Shown here: positions 14,832-21,569 of the stretch, piece by piece | Numbering within the stretch: position 1 is the first letter of the stretch | Layout of the letters: every line of letters starts with the position of its first letter | Assembly: GCA_026415995.1 (NCBI GenBank) | Contig: JAOAGB010000067.1 | Coordinates: forward strand, 1-27,177 | Source: Thermodesulfovibrio sp. | GTDB lineage: Bacteria; Nitrospirota; Thermodesulfovibrionia; Thermodesulfovibrionales; Thermodesulfovibrionaceae | DNA: 27,177 nt | Direction of reading: 5' to 3' | Made by a program: the position numbers and the translations under genes | The notes under the pieces: model-generated | The model's input: only the letters and a program-made list of their open reading frames with translations | Database searches by the model: none | What the model was told of the DNA's origin: nothing

Positions 14832-14939
14832 TTACTTAGACTTTTCCATTGTGCCTTTTTCTCCGCATTTAGGACATTTTTGAGGTTTACATCTACCTTC
14901 TTTAGTGGCTCCACATTTTGTGCATTTAAATGTTGCCAT
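14832..14939 (-). CDS. RCKP-type rubredoxin-like mini-protein (35 aa)
   Basis: Very short protein with CTKC (C6, C9) and CPKC (C22, C25) knuckles and the RCKPQKCPKCGEKGT core. This matches small rubredoxin-like or zinc-ribbon proteins common in anaerobes. AAGGAGGT precedes ATG 14939 by about 7 nt, and a near-consensus promoter lies at 14970-14998, so it is a real expressed gene despite its size. It may bind iron or zinc; function unknown. The next gene on the strand is rubredoxin. Confidence 0.8.
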   Translation of the reverse strand: MATFKCTKCGATKEGRCKPQKCPKCGEKGTMEKSK

Positions 14940-14969
14940 ACCTTTACCTCCTTAAGTTATTTTAAATTT

Positions 14970-14998
14970 ATTTTAAATTAAAATCTTTATAATGTCAA
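14970..14998 (-). promoter_or_regulatory. Promoter of the RCKP-rubredoxin operon
   Basis: On the minus strand TTGACA (14998-14993), a 17-nt spacer and TAAAAT (14975-14970). Start near 14963 with a leader of about 24 nt containing AAGGAGGT. Confidence 0.75.
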
Positions 14999-15004
14999 AT
15001 ATTC

Positions 15005-15033
15005 TTGAAATATTGTTTAATTTTGTTGATAAT
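15005..15033 (+). promoter_or_regulatory. Promoter of the CPA2 antiporter, predicted leaderless
   Basis: TTGAAA (15005-15010), a 17-nt spacer and GATAAT (15028-15033). The ATG at 15040 begins exactly 7 bases after the last -10 base, where transcription is expected to start. No Shine-Dalgarno is present. Confidence 0.65.
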
Positions 15034-15039
15034 TAAGAT

Positions 15040-17031
15040 ATGATTAATGAATTCTTGCAATCTATTCTTATCATTTTTGGAGTTTCAGGTCTAATAATCT
15101 ATATACTTGGTAAGATAAAAATTCCTCCGATTGTGGGTTTTCTAATTGCAGGAACAATTATAGGACCTTATGGAATGGCACTTATAAGGGACCCCCATGA
15201 AGTCGAAATAATTGCAGAGATAGGTGTTATTCTCCTTATGTTTACTATAGGTATAGAATTTTCTATACCTAAATTAATTTCTTTGAAAAAGGAAGTGTTC
15301 CTTTTAGGCACCCTTCAAGTTGTCATTACCATAGTTGCCATAACTTTTATAAGTCAATTTGCACTTAATGTGGACTTTAATAATGCCATATTTTATGGAT
15401 TCATTGTCGCTTTAAGTAGTACTGCAATTGTTATGAAACTTCTTGCTGATCGGGGAGAATTAAACACTCCTCATGGTAAGATATGTTTGGGAATTCTCTT
15501 ATTTCAGGATCTTTGTGTAGTACCTCTCATGCTTTTTACTCAAATGCTTTCAGGCAAAGGAGGTGGTTATTATAACTTCTTCACTGTAATTCTTAAGGCA
15601 TTTGTAATTTTATCAATTGTATTTGTATTCTCACGAATTGCCGTGCCTTACATACTTCATGAAGTAGTTAAAACTAAAAGTAGAGAACTTTTTATAATTG
15701 TAACCATCTCAATATGTATTGGAACAGCTCTTTTTACTTCAAAATTAGGACTTTCTCTGGCACTGGGTGCCTTTTTGGCAGGCGTTGTTATTTCTGAATC
15801 TGAGTATTCTGCGCAGGTAGTATCTGACATTTTACCATTTAAAGAAACATTTGCAGGTATTTTCTTTATTTCTGTGGGAATGCTTCTTAATCTTGAGTTC
15901 ATTAAGAATAATCTATTTCAGGAATTAGTATTGGTAGGAAATATTTTTCTTATAAAAGCCTTTATTATAATCTTAATCTCATACATCTTTATCCATTCAT
16001 TAAAGATATCTTTAAAATCAGCCTTTTCGCTTTCTCAGATAGGTGAGTTTTCATTTATACTTGCATTTACGGGTAAAACTGCAGGGCTCTTAGACGATTA
16101 TGCTTACCAAAGCTTTATTTCAGCCTCTGTAATAACAATGCTCTTCACACCTCTAATCATAAGATATTCTCCCTCTTTTATTGATCGATTTGTGCACATG
16201 AATCTATTTAAGTATCTTGAAAGGGCGGGGAAAATAAAAGAGTCAGATGTTATTGTAAAGAAATCTAATCATGTTATTATCATTGGTTTTGGCTTAAATG
16301 GAAGAAATCTTGCGAGAGTACTTAAGGAAACCAAGATACCCTATACAATTTTAGAGTTAAATCCTGACACTGTAAGAAAAATGAGAAAAAAGGGTGAACC
16401 AATATATTATGGAGATGGTACAAGTCCAGAAATACTACATAAGCTTGGCTTAAAGAGAGCTAAGGTGCTTGTAATTGCCATATCTGATCCTAATGCCACA
16501 AGAAGAATAGTTCAAATAGCCAAAGCCGACAATCCTAAAATACATATCATTGTAAGAACAAGATTTGTTTCAGAAATGGAAGAACTGAGAAAATTAGGAG
16601 CTGATGAGGTTATCCCTGAGGAGTTTGAAACATCTCTTGAAATATTTGCAAGGGTACTGCATCTTTTCGGAGTTCCAAGAAATAACATTCTTCAGATGAT
16701 AGAAACAATCAGGCAAGAGGGTTATGAAATTTTAAGATTACCAGAATTACCAAGGACAAGAGCCGGGATAGAATGCGTGATATTTGAGGGATTAGATATG
16801 GATAGCTTTCTCATTGAAAAAAATTCATGGCTTGCAGGACATTCATTAAAATCTCTTGACTTAAGACATAAAGCAAAAGTTACTGTTATTGCTGTGCAGA
16901 GAGGGCAAGAGACTATCTTGAACCCTCCTGCAGATTTTATTTTAAAAGAAGGTGATATAATCATTTATGTTGGGCATAAAAAACAGTTAATAGAAGCTTT
17001 AAATTTTTTTCAAAAAGCACAAAATAAATGA
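15040..17031 (+). CDS. CPA2-family monovalent cation/proton antiporter with RCK (TrkA-N/TrkA-C) domains
   Basis: 663 residues. Residues 1 to about 390 form the Kef/CPA2 membrane domain, with some 12 hydrophobic segments; motifs include PPIVGFLIAGTIIGP, LLMFTIGIEF, LSSTAIVMKLL, LGAFLAGVVISES and SLSQIGEFSF. A cytoplasmic RCK_N domain begins near 408 with the nucleotide-binding GFGLNGRNLA. An RCK_C domain spans about 575-655 (LAGHSLKSLDLRHKAKVTVIAV, LKEGDIIIYVG). Such proteins exchange K+ or Na+ for H+ and are gated by nucleotide binding to the RCK. It resembles KefB/YbaL types; the ion is not determinable. It ends 4 nt before a convergent gene. Confidence 0.92.
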   Translation: MINEFLQSILIIFGVSGLIIYILGKIKIPPIVGFLIAGTIIGPYGMALIRDPHEVEIIAEIGVILLMFTIGIEFSIPKLISLKKEVFLLGTLQVVITIVAITFISQFALNVDFNNAIFYGFIVALSSTAIVMKLLADRGELNTPHGKICLGILLFQDLCVVPLMLFTQMLSGKGGGYYNFFTVILKAFVILSIVFVFSRIAVPYILHEVVKTKSRELFIIVTISICIGTALFTSKLGLSLALGAFLAGVVISESEYSAQVVSDILPFKETFAGIFFISVGMLLNLEFIKNNLFQELVLVGNIFLIKAFIIILISYIFIHSLKISLKSAFSLSQIGEFSFILAFTGKTAGLLDDYAYQSFISASVITMLFTPLIIRYSPSFIDRFVHMNLFKYLERAGKIKESDVIVKKSNHVIIIGFGLNGRNLARVLKETKIPYTILELNPDTVRKMRKKGEPIYYGDGTSPEILHKLGLKRAKVLVIAISDPNATRRIVQIAKADNPKIHIIVRTRFVSEMEELRKLGADEVIPEEFETSLEIFARVLHLFGVPRNNILQMIETIRQEGYEILRLPELPRTRAGIECVIFEGLDMDSFLIEKNSWLAGHSLKSLDLRHKAKVTVIAVQRGQETILNPPADFILKEGDIIIYVGHKKQLIEALNFFQKAQNK

Positions 17032-17035
17032 GATT

Positions 17036-17668
17036 TTATCTTATAAAATTAGTAAATATCTTGCTTTCCCTTTCAGGAGCTGTTATTTTGTCCTTTCCAT
17101 TTTCTACAAGTTTCAATAGCCATGCCATATTTTTCCCAAGAATTCTCATGATTTGCATGCCCTCTTCATCTTTTAAAACTTCTCCAGGATTTCTTCCAAA
17201 TATTACATTCCAGTAATTTGACGAAGGAACAAGCATCTCAGCATAATGCAAATAGTGATAAAGTTGATCAAAGGTGCTTACACCTCCTGAACGCCTATCT
17301 GCTACTACAGCTACTGCAACCTTTTGCCTAAACAAGCCACCATTTGCAGCAGATACAAAAAAAGCTCTATCTAAAAAACATTTGAAAGTACCCGCAATTC
17401 CTGAAAAATAAACAGGAGAACCCAGTATAATGCCGTCTGCTTTTTTTATTTTTTGAATCCATCCATTAACTTCATCATCAATAGAGCATTTTTCATTTTT
17501 ATTTTGAGCACACTTATAACAGGCAATACATCCTCGTATTGATTTACTTCCAACTTGAATTATCTCTACGCTAATATTTTCTTTTTCCAATTCCTCTGTA
17601 ACCATTTTTATGGCATGATAGGTATTACCATTTTTCCTTGGACTTCCGTTAAATGCTACTACTTTCAT
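17036..17668 (-). CDS. Iron-sulfur flavoprotein (Isf-like), NADPH-dependent FMN reductase fold
   Basis: 210 residues with the flavodoxin-like start VVAFNGSPRKNGNTY. A compact cysteine set follows (C47, C50, C53, C61; spacing CX2CX2CX7C), as in methanogen Isf proteins that bind [4Fe-4S] plus FMN. The FMN contacts are GIILGSPVYFSGIAGTFKCFLDR. Isf proteins move electrons from ferredoxin-type donors to O2, peroxide or unknown acceptors in anaerobes. AGGAGG-type bases precede ATG. Located between the antiporter and tRNA-Ser, with no operon partner. Confidence 0.88.
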   Translation of the reverse strand: MKVVAFNGSPRKNGNTYHAIKMVTEELEKENISVEIIQVGSKSIRGCIACYKCAQNKNEKCSIDDEVNGWIQKIKKADGIILGSPVYFSGIAGTFKCFLDRAFFVSAANGGLFRQKVAVAVVADRRSGGVSTFDQLYHYLHYAEMLVPSSNYWNVIFGRNPGEVLKDEEGMQIMRILGKNMAWLLKLVENGKDKITAPERESKIFTNFIR

Positions 17669-17699
17669 GTTTCCTCCTTCTTCCTTTAGGAATAAAATA

Positions 17700-17790
17700 C
17701 GGAGAGGGAGGGATTTGAACCCTCGGTGGAGCTTTTAGACCCCACACGCGATTTCCAGTCGCGCCCGTTCGGCCACTCCGGCACCTCTCC
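17700..17790 (-). tRNA. tRNA-Ser (GGA)
   Basis: On the minus strand a 91-nt class II tRNA. Acceptor GGAGAGG pairs with CCTCTCC, discriminator G. The anticodon loop CTGGAAA has anticodon GGA. There is a long variable arm (TGGGGTCTAAAAGCTCCA) and the T-loop is TTCAAAT. CCA is not encoded. Confidence 0.95.
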
Positions 17791-17857
17791 AGAATAATTA
17801 GTATTTTACACTATTTAGTTGTTAATTGCAAAACATTATATATTTTAAAAATAAAAG

Positions 17858-17881
17858 AAGGAGACCTTTTTAGGTCTCCTT
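17858..17881. terminator. Terminator of the cytochrome operon
   Basis: AAGGAGACC (17858-17866) pairs with GGTCTCCTT (17873-17881), a 9-bp stem with a 6-nt loop. On the minus strand it is followed by a T-rich run, about 17 nt after the cytochrome c3 stop. Confidence 0.85.
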
Positions 17882-17897
17882 AAAAATGTGGAAGTCA

Positions 17898-18281
17898 TTA
17901 AGCTTTCTTATGGCAGTCATTACACTTTGTGGGCGCGTTTTTCCCTGCTTCGTTTTCCTTTTTGTGACAGTCTATGCACTGTTTATGATAGGCGTCCATT
18001 CCTTTAATTCCGCCACCCTTTGTTGCTGCCACATCGCCTGATGGATCATGGCAAGTAATACACTTTGTTGCTTTCTCTGCTGGATTAGGATCAGTATGAT
18101 GACAAAGCTTACAGTCAATTTTGTATTTTTCAGCATGATTTTTGTGATTGAACTCTGTTGGTGGAAATTTAGCACCTTCCCAATGTAGTTTGTAAACATC
18201 CTTAGGTTGAGCATAAACGAAGGAAATAGCAAAAACAAAACATACGGCAATTAGAATTATAAAACCTCTCTTAAACTTCAC
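17898..18281 (-). CDS. Tetraheme cytochrome c3 (class III), periplasmic
   Basis: 127 residues with a signal peptide (about 1-24: positive start, hydrophobic core, VYA end). Four CxxCH heme sites are at 57-61, 74-78, 102-106 and 120-124. Extra histidines H46/H49, H62 and H99 match the distal ligands of bis-His cytochrome c3, a periplasmic carrier between hydrogenases or formate dehydrogenases and membrane complexes in sulfate reducers. A GTG at 18290 is also in frame. AAAGGAGG (18290-18297) overlaps it and is ideally placed for GTG 18281, so 18281 is taken as the start. It is the last gene of a three-gene operon with a b-type cytochrome and a 17-heme cytochrome. Confidence 0.93.
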   Translation of the reverse strand: MKFKRGFIILIAVCFVFAISFVYAQPKDVYKLHWEGAKFPPTEFNHKNHAEKYKIDCKLCHHTDPNPAEKATKCITCHDPSGDVAATKGGGIKGMDAYHKQCIDCHKKENEAGKNAPTKCNDCHKKA

Positions 18282-18317
18282 CCTTATCACCTCCTTTCAT
18301 AAAAAAAAGTTGGTATT

Positions 18318-18950
18318 TTAGTGCTCTTCATGTTCTTCTTCATACCCTGTAAACATTGCTTTAATGTGAGCCATTGGAGTATGTCCGAGAGTAGCAAGAT
18401 AGAAATGAACAATTATAAAGGCACTGAAGAAAATCCATAGGCCTGTGTGAATTAAGGAAACAATCTGAATTCCTCCAAACAACTTAGCTAATGATGAAAA
18501 AAGATGAGGATCCCATAAAATCAAGCCTGTTACAATTTGTATTGGTATTAATAATGCCATTATCATCAAATATGATATCTGTTGCATAGGATTAAATTTA
18601 CTATCCGGTGTGGGATGATGAGGATTTTTGTCTCCAACCATAATGCCATATCCATAATATTTTGCCTGTCTTATTGAATTCTTAATGAATTCCACAGGTC
18701 TCCAGAAAGGAGGTATATATATTTTAAAAAGTTTACCAGTAAATAGATAATAAAGAAGCCAAATAAAATAGTTAGCAAGAAGAATAAAGCCAAGCCAACT
18801 GTGAATATCTACAGCAGTTTCAAAACTCATTAAACCCATTGAATCAACAAATCTTATTTGGGCACCAGTTAGTATGAGTATTATAAAGCCTATTGCATTT
18901 ATCCAATGCCAAATTCTTATAGGTAATGGATGAAGATAGACCTTTTTCAT
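18318..18950 (-). CDS. Membrane b-type cytochrome (cytochrome b561/hydrogenase-gamma type)
   Basis: 210 residues with four hydrophobic helices. Candidate heme-ligand histidines lie in LPIRIWHWIN, AVDIHSWLGF, LIHTGLWIFF and IVHFYLATLGHTP. This is the diheme cytochrome b fold used by FdnI/HyaC-like subunits to exchange electrons with the quinone pool. A cytoplasmic loop holds the HHPTPDSKFNP stretch. The C-terminus ends in a Glu/His-rich tail. Its ATG overlaps the stop of the 17-heme cytochrome gene (TAATG), implying coupled synthesis. Its likely role is to connect menaquinone to the two periplasmic cytochromes of the operon. Confidence 0.88.
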   Translation of the reverse strand: MKKVYLHPLPIRIWHWINAIGFIILILTGAQIRFVDSMGLMSFETAVDIHSWLGFILLANYFIWLLYYLFTGKLFKIYIPPFWRPVEFIKNSIRQAKYYGYGIMVGDKNPHHPTPDSKFNPMQQISYLMIMALLIPIQIVTGLILWDPHLFSSLAKLFGGIQIVSLIHTGLWIFFSAFIIVHFYLATLGHTPMAHIKAMFTGYEEEHEEH

Positions 18951-20950
18951 TATTTCCCCTCCCTTCTTTTTCTTCTGATTGGAGCTGTTAAAATTCTTAG
19001 TGTTATATGTCCCACAGGAACTGCAATACCGCCAAGAAGAGCTATGAAGAACAGAATATCAAGGATTTTTATCTTGGTCAGTCCTAATACATAAAAATCT
19101 TTAATGTTTGGTATCGCATAGGCAGCATTTAAAGCTTTGCTGTCAACTTCAAATTTTATAGGTTTGTCTCCTTCTTTATTGACCTCAAGTTTTGCCTTAA
19201 ATGAAGCCTTTGGATTATGGCAATAGGCACAATCTTTAATAGATTTATTTTTGGGTTCAATTTTATGAGCATCATTTGGATTTAATACATCTATTCTTCC
19301 TGCAAGATTAGCGTTAGTTTTTGATTTCATTGAAGACATAAATTGCCACAACTCTTGTTCTTGAACTTTTCCATCTCCATTTTGATCAATTTTCCCTTTT
19401 AATGTTTTTGCGTCTATGTTTAAAGCTTTAGCTACTTCATCTTCTTTTATGGGTTTACTTTTTGCCCTATCAACAAGAGTGAGTAATATAGCTTTTTCAA
19501 CCTTTGTGTGACAGGAAGCACAAGATGCCGAATTGAAATGGACATCTACAAAAGATGTAAGTCTTACAGGTGGATTCCATAACCATTTGTTATGGCTTGT
19601 TTTTACATCCTTATGGCATTTTGCACAGGAATCACCAAGCTTGGCAATGTTGGTTGGAAGAACATCATGTGAGTTATGACAAGAAGCACAATTTGGTGCA
19701 TTTTGCTTGCCTTGCTCTATTGCTTGTTGATGGACACTATCCTTGAATGCCTTACCTGAGTCAGCATGACATTTTATACATAATTCTGAACTTGCCCTTT
19801 TATCCTTAGTGATAAATGTAACTTTGTGATAATCATGACATTTAAGACATTCTGGTGATTTTTGATTACCTTTTTTTAGAGCTTCTGCATGAATACTTTT
19901 ATCATACTTTTTAACTGCATCCTGATGACAGTTATTACAAATGTCTTTTGCTTTTGCTCTGTAATCAGCAATAGATTCAAAAACTCTTATCGGATGCTGT
20001 GTAGTAGAAAATTCTTTATGACATTCAGTGCATTTTAGCTTTTTATGGGCTGAATTAAGTATGTCTGACTCTTTTACTTGAACTGACAGTGTTTCTCCAT
20101 TTTTCATTTTCTTTGAGATAGGTCTGCTGTGACAACTCAAGCAATACTGATTTTCAGGCATTGATTTGGCAACCTTAGCTGGTTTCACACCATGATAACC
20201 GTGACATTCAATACATGTTGCTGTCTTAGATAGGGCATAGTGGGCAGGATTTTTCTGAAGTTCTTTATCAGTGTGGCATTTTGTGCATATTTTATTCATC
20301 TCAGCTCTATATTGTTTTTTATCTTTAAAATTATAAACGGGATGTTTTACCTTTGAAAAATCATCATGACAGACAAGACACTGAAATTTACCATGTACTG
20401 ATTTCTTTATCTCCTGCTCATTAACCTTAAGGCTTAATTTTTCTTTACTTGGTAAGGTTTTACTTATATCAAACTTATGACAGCTCATACAGTATTCTGT
20501 AAAGTTTGCTTTGTTTTTCCATTCTTTCATGGAACTGATATAATGACTGCCATGGCATTGAGAACAATAAATCTCACCTTTTTTGACAATTTCACCATGC
20601 ACTGCTGGTTTCATTAAAGCATTTTTGGGATGGCAATTAAGACAGTTTGGTGAAAACTCTTTGATATAATCTTTTTTACTTGTAATTTTTCTTGGCTTAG
20701 GATGATTCCTAAGATTTATACCCGGATGACAGGATGAGCAATCAAGAGCTCCATGAGCGGACTTTTCAAATTTCTTACCATCAATAAATAAAGAGATTGA
20801 CTCACCGGTATCCAACTTTTTGTGAAGTGTACTTATTCCATGACATCGCAGGCAGGCTTTAGTGTCATCTGAAACTGCTTGTTCTAAAGGCACTAAGTAG
20901 GAGATTAAGAAACACACGATTATTAACCCAACAATAACAATTGCCCTCAT
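18950..20950 (-). CDS. 17-heme membrane-anchored cytochrome c with an EF-hand loop
   Basis: 666 residues. A signal-type hydrophobic start (1-26) and a C-terminal membrane helix (about 628-650, then a basic tail) place the body in the periplasm. CxxCH sites begin at C33, 71, 103, 129, 154, 191, 222, 246, 270, 307, 338, 368, 391, 421, 442, 477 and 574: 17 hemes. The first 12 fall into three repeats of a four-heme unit (33-133, 154-250, 270-372), each with an S-A/V-H-x(4)-C step and an HP after the second heme. Between hemes 16 and 17 lies a canonical EF-hand loop (D522, N524, D526, G527, E533). First gene of the operon, with AAGGAG 6 nt before ATG. Confidence 0.92.
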   Translation of the reverse strand: MRAIVIVGLIIVCFLISYLVPLEQAVSDDTKACLRCHGISTLHKKLDTGESISLFIDGKKFEKSAHGALDCSSCHPGINLRNHPKPRKITSKKDYIKEFSPNCLNCHPKNALMKPAVHGEIVKKGEIYCSQCHGSHYISSMKEWKNKANFTEYCMSCHKFDISKTLPSKEKLSLKVNEQEIKKSVHGKFQCLVCHDDFSKVKHPVYNFKDKKQYRAEMNKICTKCHTDKELQKNPAHYALSKTATCIECHGYHGVKPAKVAKSMPENQYCLSCHSRPISKKMKNGETLSVQVKESDILNSAHKKLKCTECHKEFSTTQHPIRVFESIADYRAKAKDICNNCHQDAVKKYDKSIHAEALKKGNQKSPECLKCHDYHKVTFITKDKRASSELCIKCHADSGKAFKDSVHQQAIEQGKQNAPNCASCHNSHDVLPTNIAKLGDSCAKCHKDVKTSHNKWLWNPPVRLTSFVDVHFNSASCASCHTKVEKAILLTLVDRAKSKPIKEDEVAKALNIDAKTLKGKIDQNGDGKVQEQELWQFMSSMKSKTNANLAGRIDVLNPNDAHKIEPKNKSIKDCAYCHNPKASFKAKLEVNKEGDKPIKFEVDSKALNAAYAIPNIKDFYVLGLTKIKILDILFFIALLGGIAVPVGHITLRILTAPIRRKRREGK

Positions 20951-20992
20951 CCCACACTCCTTAATTATAGATTTTTAAAAATAAGTTGCAAC

Positions 20993-21001
20993 ATTATAAC
21001 A
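20993..21001 (-). promoter_or_regulatory. Extended -10 promoter of the cytochrome operon
   Basis: On the minus strand TGT followed by TATAAT (20998-20993). TTGATA lies 19 nt upstream, slightly too far for a good -35. Start near 20986, leaving a leader of about 36 nt with AAGGAG at 20957-20962. The rest of the gap to 21082 is AT-rich with no gene. Confidence 0.55.
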
Positions 21002-21082
21002 CAAATGAGTTAAAGATTATCAATGATTTTGAGGGATTAAGGTATTAAAATTTTTTAAGAAAGTGATTAGAAGGATTAATAC

Positions 21083-21484
21083 TTATTTTTTATAAAGGGG
21101 ATCTTCACATTTGTTTTTAAGGCATAGCTTCAAGGTTTGTTCAATTTTTGTGGCTATGTCATGATTAAAGCCTATAAAACTTTTATCACCTATGAAAGTA
21201 ACTGGGATACCATTTGGATTTATCCCATAAGCCTTTGACATGGTTATTAAAAGTTCTCTCGGAGCTTGATTGTGCCAAACTTCGTAATCTTTTATTTCCA
21301 GTTGGGGATATTTATTTTTTAAAGATTTGAGATATTCCTTTTGTTTTTCGCAGTAAGGACATCCTTCACCCCAAAAGAAATATAGAATAACAGATTTTTT
21401 ATTCTCTGCAAAAGAATGAACAAAGGATATGGTAATAAGAGACAGTATTATGAAAGATATAACTAAATATTTAGGTTTAATCAT
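21083..21484 (-). CDS. Exported thioredoxin-like protein (CPYC motif)
   Basis: About 133 residues from ATG 21484 (138 from the alternative ATG 21499). A signal peptide or N-terminal anchor (KPKYLVISFIILSLITISF) is followed by FFWGEGCPYCEKQK with redox motif CPYC, and a cis-proline segment GIPVTFIGDKSF. This is a periplasmic thiol-disulfide protein. The divergent ResB-CcsA genes suggest it keeps apocytochrome CxxCH cysteines reduced, the job of CcsX/ResA in system II; sequence alone does not prove this. The promoter (TTGATT 21519-21514, 18-nt spacer, TATATT 21495-21490) lies 5 nt before ATG 21484 and no Shine-Dalgarno is seen. That favours 21484 and a leaderless mRNA. Confidence 0.8.
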   Translation of the reverse strand: MIKPKYLVISFIILSLITISFVHSFAENKKSVILYFFWGEGCPYCEKQKEYLKSLKNKYPQLEIKDYEVWHNQAPRELLITMSKAYGINPNGIPVTFIGDKSFIGFNHDIATKIEQTLKLCLKNKCEDPLYKK

Positions 21485-21493
21485 AGAAAAATA

Positions 21494-21509
21494 TATCATA
21501 TATATGATA
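21494..21509. repeat. 16-bp perfect palindrome over the thioredoxin promoter
   Basis: TATCATATATATGATA is identical on both strands and covers the -10 end and the adjoining spacer of the predicted promoter for the minus-strand thioredoxin gene. Candidate repressor site, although its AT repeat core could also be compositional. Confidence 0.5.
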
Positions 21510-21569
21510 AATTAATCAAATTAAAATTGTCTTTTTCTATCACATACCACTTGTTATATTGGAGGTTTC

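Noticed and set aside
18270..18300. Nine-codon frame starting at ATG 18300 overlapping the cytochrome c3 start
   Set aside because: It overlaps the Shine-Dalgarno of cytochrome c3 and is too short to judge; most likely chance.
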